A stretch of DNA of 64,000 nucleotides from Entoloma clypeatum (GCA_963565915.1 OY751492.1:4340001-4404000), one strand, 5' to 3'. Shown: positions 22,471 through 35,091, numbered from the stretch's first letter. The notes: generated by a model from the letters alone, not told the origin. Numbers and translations are program-made.

Positions 22471-23906
22471 TTAGGCTCCGTTCGGCAACCCAACCTCGGT
22501 TGAGGTTTGAGGTTGAGGTTGAGGTTTGTAAGCATAAATAGATGAAGTAATCAAACCTTGCGCGTCGAAAAACTGCTGCTCGCGTCCACTGGCTGTTATG
22601 GCTTCAGAACACGGCAAGGCCCACTGGACTCGGGATGACGAGATTGCTCTTCTTGAATACCTCTTGTCTGTGTGCCCTAAAGCCGGGGATGGCAAGAACT
22701 TCCCAGGTGCTGTTTGGACCGGTGCAGCTGCACACCTTGCCCCACTCGTCACAAAGGGTGGTCCCAAAACTGACAAATCTTGCAAGCAGAAGTGGCAAAA
22801 TGTGAGTAGATGCCTGTTTTTTGTATTTCCTGATCCTGATGATCATAAAAGTTCAAGAAGACCTTTGCCGTGATCCAGGCAATCAAGGCCGTTTCAGGAT
22901 GGACTTGGAGTGACGAGACGGGCGCTTCAATTGACGACTCAACCACTGACAGCTGGGATGCTTACGTTGCTCAACACAAGGAGGCAAAACCCTTCCGGAA
23001 TGCAGGATGGGTGCACCTCGAAAGGGTGTCACGTATTTTGCCCTCAGCAGCTGGTGTCCGCGGTGCAAACATCTTCCGACCATCTGACGCCTCGATGGGA
23101 CCTGATGGTGCTGAGTTGGCAGGCCATGAGGACTCTGATGATCCTCCGAGCCCTACTGGAGATACCACTCACCCCGAAGAAGTCTTTCCTGCATCGCAGT
23201 TTGGTTTCGGTCCTTTCGACGAGGACGACAAGTCGGAGAATGAGGTGGAACCAAGCCAGGTATGTTCAAGGGTTTGTAATCATATTGTGTAGCTGATATC
23301 CCCTGTAGTCTGTGGTGACACCCCGTCTGTCCAACACATCGAAGTGTCATATGTCGGCAACACCTTTGCCTTCTGTCAAGAAAGCCCGTGTCTCGGGACC
23401 AGCAATTCTTGAGAGCCTTACCCATTCCACCAATGGCTTCAGTGATGCCCTCCGCACCATTGGTCGCTCTGGACCAGACACTCCCCGTCGACGGCAAGCT
23501 GCGATGAAACAAGCTCAAAAGACTGAGAAATCATGGCTCAACTCCCGACAGCTTGTTTCTCTTATCAAGGTCCTCCAGAAGGACGATCATGCTGTCGAAA
23601 CATATATGGTTTTAGAGGAGGATGTTCACAAGCTTTGGATTTGCAATGAACTTGGTATCGTTGCTTCTAGCAGTTCGGAATCTTCTGACTCAGTTAGTAT
23701 GAAAGCGATCATCAACTGCTGGAACGGGGTCCCGTAGCTCTAACATCGGATTCAACAATGATAACGATCTCCGCTCAACCATGGAATTGCGCATGGCTAC
23801 TAGGACTCGGAGGCTGCAGGCTGGGGTTTGTCGTTGCACAATCACCGATGCTGGAATCACTTCAGATGGGTGGGATCAATTATATCTTTTGGAAACGTTT
23901 GGGTAA
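22471..23906 (+). mobile_element. One-ended PIF/Harbinger-like remnant with Myb/SANT gene
   Basis: The left end is TTA (22471-22473) followed by GGCTCCGTTCGGCAACCC, then an AACCTCGGTTGAGG hairpin and TTGAGG repeats to about 22530. A TWA target site followed by a GGC..GTTCGGCAA terminus is the PIF/Harbinger pattern. The only gene inside is a Myb/SANT-like one, the usual partner of the DDE transposase in that superfamily. I find no transposase and no matching right terminus before the neighbouring IRC20-like gene, so the element is probably truncated. The right boundary given is only the end of the readable protein. Confidence 0.5.
22598..23737 (+). CDS. Myb/SANT-like DNA-binding protein
   Basis: The start at 22598 is MASEHGKAHWTRDDEIALLE. 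The first exon gives a Myb/SANT-like helix set (HWTRDDEIALLEYLL, FPGAVWTGAAAHLAPLV, KTDKSCKQKWQN) continuing after a short intron with FKKTFAVIQAIKAVSGWTWS and WDAYVAQHKEAKPFRNAGW. This W...W...W layout is the Myb_DNA-bind_3 type used by Harbinger elements and some host factors. A Ser/Pro-rich acidic middle follows, then a charged C-terminal helix region. A stop falls at 23737, but another frame stays open to 23904-23906 (ITDAGITSDGWDQLYLLETF), so a final intron or a frameshift is possible. It probably binds the element ends. Confidence 0.62.
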
Positions 23907-23986
23907 AGTTAATGCAGTTATTTCAGGAAGGCCTTGCACCGACATACTTAGTGCCCACGAGTTCGTGATATATCTACGTTCAACGT

Positions 23987-26900
23987 TCAAGACAATTTAG
24001 ATGATCCCGCCACAGCATTTATCATAGGCACCGACGAACCGCCCACATCGGGTTCATCTCCTGGTTCACGCATCACCACGTCATCCGACGGAATGAGAAA
24101 CTCAATCTCCTCATACATGTGAGGAAAGAGAATGGCGAGCATGTCGTCCAGTCTGACAAAGCAGTCAGCGTCCGCGCAAAATCGCATGAAGAGCGCGACA
24201 CTTTACTTGAAGATGAAGTCGCCCTTTTTCTGAACCTTCTTCTTCGGCGAGTTGTCGATCTTTTCCTCCTCGTTCACAGCGAGTGAGGAAACGCTAAGTG
24301 TACCAGCGGCGTTCTCTTTGGTATAGAGTGACAGGCCTTTACGTGCGGCGAGATCTAGAATGTTCCTCTCCACAGTATCTATAAACGTCAGCATAAGAAT
24401 GGAATTCACAAGAACGGATCCTAAGGGTTACCTTCTGCGTAATAACAATATACTAAGAAAATCTTAAGAGTTGGCGACCACCATGATCAGACGAGAAACT
24501 GACCTTCTGTCGTGCGAGTTTGACCCATGCGGTCGATACGCGCGATTGCTTTGGGATCCGCGTCAGACCAATACGAGTGGTATGACACCTGATGATTCTC
24601 ACCTTGAAGTTCAAAACCATGGTGAACTACGCTCTCAAGTAAGAACACACGAGATGCACAGGTGATGTTCAAGCCAGCATTCTCCCGCTCGCTGTGGAGG
24701 AGGTCATGTCAGACGGGCATGATGACGTGCGTAAACGAGGGAATCAAACCCGTGTAGAAGTAAAACCAAAATCTCTGGATCATTCTTGAACATCTTGGTG
24801 GCATTCTGCCCCTTGGATTTCTGATCGATCCTCAGGCACCTTATCCCTTCAGAATCACGCATTGAGCTTGATATCAGCCTGCAAGGAACATGACCATATT
24901 ACCGTTTTCCTTCAACGCACGTTCCATGACTGACAAGTACCTTGAGTGTGAGCTTGGGGGGGAAAGGGGCCAAGGCTTACTATGCAGCGAATCTGCCCAT
25001 GCAGAGAAAACAATGCTCTTCGCACCAGCGTCGGTGCATTTGAGATATAGAAGATGACGAATCAGAGTTTGAATTTTACTTCCATAATCACCAAACGACT
25101 CCATGGTTTTGATCTCGTCGACAAGCTTGGTGTCTGAAGACGGTACATGAGCGAAGATCTCGCGACAAAAGGAAAAAAAAAACTAACCGATCAAGTTATA
25201 CGAAGTTTGGCGCCGGGATTTCGGCACTGGTTCCACGTTGGTATTTCCTTGGGGCCCTGGCTCGATTGGTTGCTCGTTTACAGTGAATCTTTGGATTGTA
25301 CTTGGATCAATGGGAACTCTAAAAGCGTTGGTGAGTTTGACATCAGCATGACACAGACAAAGCAAGGCCATACCGGCAGACAGGACACGTTTTCCCTTCT
25401 TTACGAAGCAGCCAAGCTTTCAAACAGCCCTATCGACAAAAATAAGAATCCATAATGTCTGCTTGCATGCTGAAATTACCTCGCAAAATATGTGGGCGCT
25501 GTACCCGAAGTATCATCAGCCAGGTCCACGACAGAAGGAAAGCACTATACCAATGAGTAATGAACCCACGAACGAAGTCACATCGACAAAGAATACATCC
25601 CTCTTCGTCCTCGTCCTCAATCCCCTCATGCTTCTTCCTTGCAAGCGTGTCAAGGTACCGCTGTCTCGCACGGCTCCTGTTCACGTTTCCCTCCAACTCG
25701 TCCTTATCCAGCGTCGACTCAGTGAGTGCATCCAGCACCGTTCCATCCCAGATCACCTCGGCGACAGAGTCGGATATTTCCTGCAGCTGGCGGAAGTAGA
25801 GGATGCGCTGGTTGAACGCTTTGCGGATGAGCGTTAGGTCAGCCTCGAGTTTCTCCATTAGCGAGCCTATGTAGGTTTTACCTCAGAATCAACAGACTTG
25901 TCGAGAAAGTGACAACATACTTTGTTCAGTTATGAATCGACGAAGCTGAGCGATCATGTCCTTGAGCAACAGCTTCTCCGGGTCTTTATCGCCATTGATA
26001 GAAGTCGCGGCCGCATTCAGATCAACCAAAACCTGAAGGATTGGAGTTCCCAATGGTGAAAACACTAGCAATCGAAAAAAAAAACTCACACTCTTAACCG
26101 CCCGCCCTCCCAACAGTTCGAGAAGAATCTTCCTCTGGATGGACAGCTCGCTCAGCAACTCCTCATGCTCCGGCTTCATCTCCAAATCCTCAGGTATCTC
26201 AAACAAAACTTCTCCATCATCGTCCGAGTACTCCGCGGCCGCCTCAGCATTTTGTGCCGCTCTTGTCTGACGTTTCTTCTTTTCCTTGACATTGTGCTCC
26301 GCAAGGAGCGTGCGCTCGTTCAAAATCCCTTGCCGACGATCGGACAGCAGAGCCGCATAGCACTGGATGTACGTCTCGGCTTCACCTTGGTTCTCGAGAG
26401 TGCGCTGATACTCTTCTCCATCTACCTTGTCGTCGCCGCCCTGAGACAGCTTCTCGGTCAACAGCGCTATCATATGTGTCCTCCAATCCCAGAGAAGCGC
26501 GGATTGCTGATTGAGGACGTCGTCGATAACTTCGTTAGCTTCATTTATCTGTCACGAGATTGAGGAACGGAAACGAGAAGAAGGGAACAAAACATACGAG
26601 TTCCAAAGACTTCTTCGCACGTTTGAACAGCGTAACTTTCCTCAGCTGAGGTTTCATCTCCATCTCCGCCTTCGTCGGCTTATACTCTTTAACCAACCCC
26701 GCCATCCCGTCCTCGTCCACAAACCCAGCATCGATCAACAATGCATCAAGAGTGATCCCCTGCCTTGTCGCGTCATGCTCGAGCAGAGCCATCGCTCGAA
26801 TCGCGTCCTCCTCCGAACCTACAACCAAAACATCAGCATCGACGAAAAAACCACAATCCCCCTCATGGAAAGGGAACAAACCTCTCAACAGCTCCCGCCT

Positions 26901-29900
26901 AATCTCCTCCGCAGCCTCATACGCCGCATCCTCCTCCGCCGCCCGATTCTCCCCAAGACAATGATACATATCCCCCTGGAAGAACTTGACCCGATGCAGC
27001 GTCAACCTACACTCCCTGAACCGGCTCTGCAGCGCCCCCCGTTTCTTGCGTCGCTCCTCCTTAGCCGGCGAACCCTTCGTCCCGTCTTCTTCCTCATCCA
27101 GATCCGAGTCCGACTCGGACGGCTCGGACACCGCACGCTGTTTACCTTTGGCTTTATCAGACAACACCTCGGCCTTCTTCTTCCAGGAGTGGCTGGGATC
27201 CTTCCCATGCTTGTCAAGAGCTGCTTTCACCTCCTCCGTCAAAGCCAAGGCCTCCCTTTCCGCCTGCAGGAGCGTCTGAAGCCCGTGTTGGAACCTGTTG
27301 GGATCTCCTTCGTCCCGGTGCTGCAGTTGTGCGATCCGGATAAGGGTTTGGACCTTACGTCGATTACATCAAATCACACGTCCCAGGAAAGGGGAAAAAA
27401 GAAGCCTCTTTACCTTTGATTTCTGATCGTCCATCATCGTGCGCCAGTTTGTCTCTCTCATGTTCTACGATGACCAAAGTTAAGCAATATACCCCCGGAA
27501 ACGCGGACTAAACGCATACCTGCAACACGTCCTCGATAGTCTTCACCGCACCAGGCTTGAACAGCCCCTTTTCGCCCTGTCTCTGCAGCTGCCCAACCTA
27601 CGCGGAAACCCCAAATCAACAAAGAAAGTTCTCAAGTTATCCAGGGTATACCTTACCTGGGGATGCGTACATATCCCCCTCAGCTTCCTCAAGGAAGTCC
27701 TCAACAACGCGCTGTCCAGCTGCCACCCTTGTGAAGCCGCCACGCCACGCGCGTCCAGCCCAAGATCCAACAACGCCGCTTCGAGGGTTTGATCATACAC
27801 CTACGCACCACAATAAGCCATTCCAAACATATGAGAAAGTCGGTTGTCATGAATAATAGCTCACATGCTTCTCAACAGGCCCCAACGCGATACTGACCAA
27901 GAACCGGGTTTGCTGCGGGATCGTGAGCTCGTCTTTGACGGCTGCTTTGAGTGTCCTGTCCCCGCCGGAATCCATAATCAAGAGGAAAACGGAAAAAATG
28001 AAAAAAAGTACAAACCTGATAGCATATGTCTGGAAAAACGCCCCAAAGTACGCTGCTCCGAATCCGGACGTGATCAGGCGGTTCCAGAGTTTAGACGAGC
28101 CAATGACATCGTCGACGCGGAGGAACCTACACACCGATGACGGCTCAATAAAATCGCACGCAAGAAAAAAGAAAAAAACATGAAGACAAGGGAAAGGCAG
28201 ATTTAAAACGCACTTGAGAACATGCATCAAATCCGCCACCTGTGCCCTTGCCGGTGTCCCCGACACCGCAAACGACGAAAGCCGGGGTATCAACGACACC
28301 ATGTCCCTACCCATCCATCCCTTATTCAGCACACGCGGGAGAACACAAAAAAAAGCGAAGAGACAAAAACGCACTCGGTCTTCCCCCCACCGACCATCTG
28401 CACCTCGTCCATCACCACCCTATACCACTCACACATCACTAGCGGGCTCCTTGGTCTATCGACATTGGAGTACGTCACGTCCGCGCGGCGTGGGCGGAGA
28501 GGCGCCGCCAGCGCGACGTTGAAGTCGGCACGGAGGACGGGGTAGGTGACGACGACGACGTCGAACGTGGCCACATACGCGGGCCAGGTTTGGATCTCTA
28601 TACCGTCGTCATCTACGGCGGAGGAGGCAGAGGAGGTAGAGGGGCAAGGATCCATGTCTGCATCCACAACGGATTTCTTCTTGCCGTTTCTCGTCAACTT
28701 TCCGTTCTTAGGCTTCGTCGCTGGGGGTGGGACCTTGCGTTGCGAGCTAGGAGGCTTTCCTTTGCTGTTTAACACCTTCCGCTTTGCCTCTTTGGCTTGT
28801 TTCTTCGTGATTGGAACGGGAACTTTGGACCAGCCGTCGTATATCATGACGTTCAGCGAGGGCGCGTGCGCTGCCAGTTCGTCGGCCCACTGTGATGCCA
28901 GAGCGGGTGGGGTCACGATTAGAGTGGTCTACGAAAGCGGGGGGCATCAGAACGACTCATCGAAAGACAGAATCGATATGTATATGTCACTTACCTTGAT
29001 AGCACTAACCTCCAACCTCGCCTCATGGTCCCACCTCTTCATCGTCGGATTCCGCTCAGGCGGCGCAGGATTCAGCATGATCAACGCGATCGTCTCGAGA
29101 GTCTTTCCCAACCCCGGCTCTTCCGCTAATATACCCCCCAAAGCCGGCATAGTGGGTGGTGCCGGAGGCGAAGGAGAGAGGACCCCGCTGAGCCGGTTGA
29201 GATGCCACGTATGTGTTCCTTCATCTACCCTCTCCCAAAACGAAAATGAAGACTCCTCCGGCTTTGGTAGGATCTCCCCGGACTCGGATATGGCTTTTCC
29301 TTCTCGCTCGAGAAGCCACGCGACGCTTCGTCTCTGGAAAGGCAGGAGGGTCGGTTTCAGGGCACGGGGCTGCAGGGCGTGGTGCGTCTGTGGTGAGAGC
29401 AAGGGAGGTGCGGCGCGGAGGGTGGAGTAGAAATACGGGATATTAATCGCCCCGTGGTATGAGTCGGGTGTCTGTAGGTTCGATGGCCAGATATATTCGC
29501 AAATGCGGCGCTGAGCCTCCTCGACCTCTGCGGTGTTCTTCTTCTTGTCGACGCGTGGAAAGGGCTGGAAGATAGAGGGTGTGATGAAGGAGGCAGTGAC
29601 GGTGAGTTGAAGACGGAACGGATACGACGAGTTGGAGGAGTTAGCATCTTGAGGGAAGACGATCATGTTGAGGTGACCTTGGATGACTGCGCGGCCAGCG
29701 GATTGTAAGATGAAGGAGGCCATCATGGGATCTCTGACTGCTTCGGAGGATATGTCGTGCCATGCTAGATCGATCTCTGGATAGAAGATGGGGAGTAGAA
29801 CGAACCAGGTGGAAGTAGTCGAAGACGAGGCCGTTGTTACCACCAGACGGCCTTGGAAAGAGACGAGCTCGACATCGCCCAGGTCGATAGTGCGCTGTTC

Positions 29901-30389
29901 TGAAGGAGAATATCGCAGCCCGGTGAGCATCTGCTCGAGGTTCTGTGCTTCTGTGGCCCATTCAGGCACGTTATCTGAGCCGTCCGCCCTCGGCTTTGCA
30001 AACTGAATCTCGAAAACGTGTTGCAGAACGGGGACCACTTCGTGTTCATCGTCTCTGGTAGGATTTATCACTGGTGCAAGGACGGGATAAGCGCGATCAA
30101 AGTCGTCCTCCTCGCTCAAAGTTTCATATGCACCACCCCTATTCCACGACCCCGTTTTGGCGCGCTTCAACGACCTCAAGGGGCGAGCTGTGGGCTCCCT
30201 CGATCGTTTTTTGCCCTTTGCGTTTGTGGGAGGCGACCCCGACGCCTCGTTGTCTGTGGCAGCCTGCAAGGAGTTCCAGAGCGCTTGAGTGTTGAGCAAG
30301 GGTCTAAAATTTGCATCGACTAAAGTGGGCCAGATGTATGAGGCAGGAATCCCTAGCGAACGGACATGATTTGAGGACGACAGGCGCAT
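23987..30389 (-). CDS. IRC20: IRC20/SHPRH-like SNF2 helicase with RING E3 domain
   Basis: Large multi-exon nuclear protein of the SNF2 family with an inserted RING finger; relatives act in DNA-damage tolerance and recombination as ATP-driven E3 ligases. In order from ATG 30389: a basic Ser-rich N-terminus; motif I GGILAEEPGLGKTLETIALI (near 29110); motif Ia TPPALASQWADELAAHAP; a motif II variant MDEVQM (DEVQ, near 28400); motif III FAVSGTPARAQV (near 28270); a long helical insert; a RING, CILCRCDFVRGF then AHIFCEGCLKAW and TCPVCR (about 25600-25380); the helicase C lobe with KSIVFSAWADSL (near 25000); and motif VI ARIDRMGQTRTTE (near 24530). The tail DDMLAILFPHMYEEIEFL ends at 23987. No break is seen in the parts I could join. 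Roughly 15 or more short introns. Confidence 0.85.
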
Positions 30390-30729
30390 CTATTCCTGCT
30401 AGTAGTCGGGAACCTGGGTGAAGGGGGCGGTGTCGGCGGGGGCGCGGGTGGTATTTATGGGACGCGCCCGTGACGACGTGACTGAACACGACTCAGTCAC
30501 GGACACGTGATAGGTTTCTCAGGACCTCGACTTGAAGTGGCGTCTTTCGGTGCCGTTGTCCCTTAAATTGCGACTCGGACTGAAATTCTCAGCCTCGTGG
30601 ACACGAAACATCAGGCCTCAGGACGCAGGGGTCATGCAGTCGCTCACCGTTTGAAGACGTTTGACATTGGAGAATCGCTCAACTCAAATCAATACAGATT
30701 TTATAAAACCTTCGGGTTGGACGTGTAAA
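30390..30729. promoter_or_regulatory. Divergent intergenic region, partly duplicated downstream
   Basis: It lies between the starts of the IRC20-like gene (-) and the first tandem gene (+). About 30480-30665 contains CACGACTCAGtCACGGACAC, GGTGCCGTTGTCCCTT and CTCGTGGACACGAAACAT blocks that recur at about 31995-32240 upstream of the second tandem gene. GACACGTGA is an E-box-like site present in both copies. Confidence 0.6.
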
Positions 30730-31940
30730 ATGGAACTCTTCTACCAAATCACTCCGCCCGCCATCTATGTCACTCCTCCTCATCTTTCGAGTCCACTCTC
30801 CTGCCTCAACTCTCCAAACCTAACCCAACTCATCACCTGCCTCGAAGTTTATACCGTGCCCTCTGACTTCTACAACGCAACCACCTACGCCTCCGCCCAA
30901 CCCACCCCCTCGCAACGCGCCGCATGGTCCAGCATCACACACTCTCTCCTCGAACTCTCCACCACGCCAAACGCCACTGACACCTGCGCATCCTTGGTCC
31001 TCTCTGATCCTCTCAAAGACATCTACAACGTCTCCCTTTTCACAGACACGGACACGTCCACGCCTTACTGCGTCCTCTCCGAAACACACTCCACAGACGG
31101 CGTGTACGACAAAGGATGGGGCCTCATTGTTGTCCCTGCCACACACTCAACCCTGCAGCGGCACCTCCACATCTCGGCTCCCCACCCTCTTTACGACGGG
31201 GGCACGCCCACGCAGGCCGCCGCCGTCTTCTCTGCCATCGGCGCGAAAAGTCTGGTGATCTATGGCAGACACCGGGAGGCGTTTTTGGAGGAAACGGACT
31301 GTGTGCAGGGCAGGGACTATTGGAAGACGGATCCGACGCACGATAAGGTATTCCCCATTTCCTTCATAAATGAAGGGTGTTGTCCTAATTGCGTTATGCA
31401 ACATAGAACGAACTCTTCTACGATACAAACCGTGCCTTATGGGCCTGGCAGCTCGCAAACGGAGGCTGTCCCTCCGCCTCCTGCGCCTTCCTCCAGTTCC
31501 ACGGAAAAGGCCCCTCGACCTGCCCTTCCGACCAGATCTTCCTCTCTACCGGTCTCGGGGGTAAGTCACTTCCTCCCAATTTACACCACTCTCTCGAGTC
31601 TTTATCCTACGAAACAGGATCTACCGCCTCCAAAGCATGGTACACCGACTCCACCCCCCGCCCCGTCAAAACCCTTCAGACACACCTCCAACAAGTCTTC
31701 CCTGCCCTGAACGTCTCCCTACCATCGGACAGCAAGTGCATTCTCACCGCCACCAAGAACGTCGTCGGGCGGTTCCTGAATGGTATTGTGGACGAGAACG
31801 TGTGTCTTACCCAGTCGAACGCGAATTTGGCGAGTGGTGTGTTCGTACATGCGGAGCAGGCTGCGGTTGCGCGGGCGGAGGGGGCGTATGGAGGGTGGGT
31901 GACTGCGGTGAAGGAGGCGTTCGAAATAATTGGCCCGTAA
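30730..31940 (+). CDS. Unrecognised conserved protein, tandem copy 1
   Basis: Three exons. The start is 30730 (MELFYQITPPAIYVTPPHL). Introns fall after HDK (gtattcc...catag, resuming NELFYDTNRALWAWQLANGG) and after GLG (gtaagt...acag, resuming STASKAWYTDSTPRPV). The stop is at 31938-31940. Conserved clusters between the copies include HLHISAPHPLYDGGT, GRHREAFLEETDC, CAFLQFHGKG and FVHAEQAAVARAEGAYGGW. The His/Asp/Glu clustering could fit a metal-dependent hydrolase, but I know no family that this matches. There is no clear signal peptide. Paired cysteines are frequent. Confidence 0.72.
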
Positions 31941-32514
31941 TACTTACCGTACCTGAACCCGAGTCCAGGTTCGTGGTCAAGCTTTCAAGGGTGGACCGGC
32001 CACGATGTGACTGAGCACGACTCAGGCACGGACACGTGAAAGGTTTCTCATTAAGTACGTGTGTCTGACGAGTCCAACACGAGTCTGACACGGAAGTGGC
32101 GTCGTTCGGTGCCGTTGTCCCTTTCGGAAGTGACTGAAATTCTCGGGGCTCGTGGACACGAAACATGACGATTCTCGTAATCTCAGATCGATACAATCGC
32201 TCACTAGCGCTCACTGTTCGAAGACGTTGGGCATCGACCAAATCAGCGACGGGACCTCAATCTGGGTTGTAATGTCGAGTTTCTGAGCAATTTCTGAGAA
32301 CGCCGGACCTCGACGGCGACAATGTGCAACACATTTTCATCTGATTGGCTAGTGATCGGTGTGAGCCAATCGAATTGCCTGAAACCTCCCTGGAAACGAG
32401 TCACAAAAACAAAAGAAAAAACATACTCCTGCCAAGGCTTCGGAGTTTCCAGTGGATCGATCAACTTTGCCATAAGTATTCAATCATTGGGCATGTTAGC
32501 GTTGGAGGTGTGAA
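31941..32514. other. Spacer between tandem genes, containing a duplicated upstream block
   Basis: 31990-32240 is a diverged copy of 30480-30665. 32245-32510 has no counterpart upstream of copy 1 and no gene. Confidence 0.6.
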
Positions 32515-33756
32515 ATGGATCTCTCTGTACTCCCCTTCAACCAAATCACTCCGCCCACCATCTATGTCACTCGTAGTCCAGCCTTTCCTCAACTTTCGAG
32601 TCCAGTCTCCTGCCTCAACTCCACCCTCTCTCCAAACCTAACCCAACTCATCACCTGCCTGGAGGCCTACACCGTGCCTTCTGACTTCTACGACGCAACC
32701 ACCTACGCATCCGCCCAACCCACCCCCTCGGAACGCGCCGCATGGTCCAGCATCACACACTCCCTCCTCGAACTCTCCACCACGCCCAACGCCATTGACA
32801 CCTGTGCATCCCTGGTCCTCCCTGACCCTCTCAAAGACATCTACACTGTCTCCCTTTTCACAGCCACGGACACGTCCGGGACTTACTGCGTCCTCTCTGA
32901 AACCCACTCCACAGACGGCGTGTACGACAAAGGATGGGGCCTCGTCGTCGTCCCTGCCACACACTCGACCCTGCAGCGGCACCTCCACATCTCGGCTCCC
33001 CACCCCCTTTACGACGGGGGCACGCCCGCGCAGGCCGCCGCCGTCTTCTCTGCCGTCGGCGCGAAAAGTCTGCTGATCTATGGCAGACACCGGGAGGCGT
33101 TTTTGGAGGAAACGGACTGTGTACAGGGCAAGGACTATTGGAAGACGGATCCGGCGCACGATAAGGTACCCCATCCCTTCTCCAGTTCCCGTTGCCTGCG
33201 TTAAAACCACGGAAAACAGAACGAACTCTTCTACGATACAAACCGTGCCATATGGGCCTGGCAGCTCGCAAACGGAGGCTGTCCCTCCGCCTCCTGCGCC
33301 TTCCTCCAGTTCCACGGAAAAGGCCCCTCGACCTGCCCTTCCGACCAGATCTTCCTCTCTACCGGTCTCGGGGGTAAGTCACTCGTTCCCAATTTCACAC
33401 CACACTCTCTCGAGCCTTTATCTTACGAAACAGGATCCACCGCCTCCAAAGCATGGTACACCGACTCCACCCCACGCCCCGTCAAAACCCTCAAGACACA
33501 CCTCCAACAAGGCTTCCCGGCCCTGACTGTCTCTCTCCCATCGGACAGCAACTGCGTTCTCACCGCCACTGAGAACGTCGTCGGGCGGTTCTTGAACGGT
33601 ATTGCGGACGAGGACGTGTGTGGTACCCAGTCGAATGCGAATTTGGCGAGTGGTGTGTTTGTGCATGCGGAGCAGGCTGCGGTTGCGCGGGCGGAGGGTG
33701 CGTATGGAGGGTGGGTGACGGCGGTGGAGGAGGCGTTCGAAATAATTGGATCGTAG
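32515..33756 (+). CDS. Unrecognised conserved protein, tandem copy 2
   Basis: It has the same three-exon structure and intron phases as copy 1, with the start at 32515 (MDLSVLPFNQITPPTIYVTR) and the stop at 33754-33756. Over the shared exons the proteins differ by scattered substitutions (YNVSLF/YTVSLF, LVIYG/LLIYG), while both introns have diverged more in sequence. The N-terminal 10-20 residues differ most. Both copies keep every His/Asp/Cys cluster, suggesting both are functional. The biochemical role is unknown. Confidence 0.74.
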
Positions 33757-35091
33757 CACTTTGGTGGTAGTAACTTGGTTCAATTTAATGCCACTTGAGT
33801 TAATTAACGACAAACTTGAAGGAAATATATCAGCTACAGTGAGCGTGGGGCGAGATAAAGTAGTACGCAATTGTCGATAACAAACGCAAGAGCGTATATA
33901 ACTGAGTACCTAACTAATACTGGGGGGCTCTACTCAGCAACAGCTAGCACACTGTCGTGTAGCACGCTGAGCGTAATGCATCCTCAGACAATGGTGTTCC
34001 AAAATCAACTCTTCCTGGCCGCTTCTTGCAAAAAGCGACCAGGTCAAGTTAGGATCACTGCTGATACTGATGAGTCTTTCTAGAGAAAATATATATTAGG
34101 AAAGAGGAATCCTCTTTTCCTTTTGATTTATCATCAAAAAAGACACAAAGCATTATATATAGAAAAATTCAAGAAACATGTAATGTGTTTTTCAAGTATT
34201 TCTTTTAGTAAAACTTTTCATTTTTCCAAGGGTTTTTTTCCAAAGATAAACTTATTCTATTGTTCAAACAATGAATTTAGTTTTTTCTCAAGAAATACTT
34301 TAGGATAAACAAAAGGTTTTTTGTCCAAAAATATTTGGAAAAGACATTACATGTTTCTTAAAATTTTCCATGTAATATACTTGGTATCTTTCTTAAAGAT
34401 ACATCCAAGAGAAAGAGAATTCCTCTTTTATAATAGATTTTTCCTCCAGAGAAACTTATTAGTGTCAGGAGTGGATGTCAGATTCCGTCATTTAGCTTAC
34501 ATACTATCAGCAAGACCCGATGCATCACATTCACTCCCAAACTTCACCGTGAGACATACCTCATCCATTTCTCTCCTCCCTGTCTGATTTGAACCGAGTC
34601 CATTCTCCCACCGTTGATACTTCAAGGACGTGAGTCCTCTCTTCTCAGCCGTAAGACATTCCTCCTCCTTGAATGAGGCCCGGACTGCCCGTGCAGTAAT
34701 TTAGGCGTACTTGTTGTATTTAGACATTTACACTCAGCAGCAGCCGAAACATACCTGAAGATGTTGCGCCAGGAGCTGCTCGTCGTGTCGAATCATGGTG
34801 TTGAGAATGGAAGCAAACAATTTCGCGTCGCCACGTGACTCGGACTTCCACATTTGGACAACTGGACGTGTCTTTCACGTGATGTCCCTTCCCTCAAATC
34901 TTGATCGAATTTTTTATTCTCCGCACTTCTCCAACTCCCCTCTGTCGTTCGCCGCTGTAGAATATGAATATTCGCATCTCCGAAGCCACTCCAAAGGTGC
35001 GCTCGAAACTCATGCTCTCCCGATGCGCGCCAGACCCGCTACTACGTCATGAGAGAGTACTGACCTCCCGATTCGCTAGGCGAGTCCCTTC
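33757..35091. other. Gene-free stretch with an AT-rich foldback element
   Basis: No supported gene. It contains the foldback element at 34079-34450. The frames at 34123-34587 are products of AT-rich sequence. Confidence 0.5.
34079..34450. mobile_element. AT-rich MITE-like foldback element
   Basis: The two ends are inverted: TCTAGAGAAAATATATATTA... at 34079 against the reverse complement of the right end, TCTGGAGGAAAAATCTATTA... from 34450. About 26 of the first 32 positions agree by eye, including AAAGAGGAAT. Complementarity continues inward, for example AAGAAACATGTAATGT on the left (about 34171) against its complement at about 34343-34365, and AAGTATTTC near the centre. The composition is far more AT-rich than the flanks. 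There is no coding capacity. No clear target duplication was identified. Confidence 0.65.

Noticed and set aside
22490..22535. TTGAGG tandem words as telomere-like repeat
   Set aside because: Short, not the fungal telomere unit, and better explained as the subterminal part of the transposon end.
28922..29430. Gly/Ser-rich plus-strand frame of nearly 300 codons
   Set aside because: Antisense to the SNF2 motif I exon of the IRC20-like gene, which has clear motifs.
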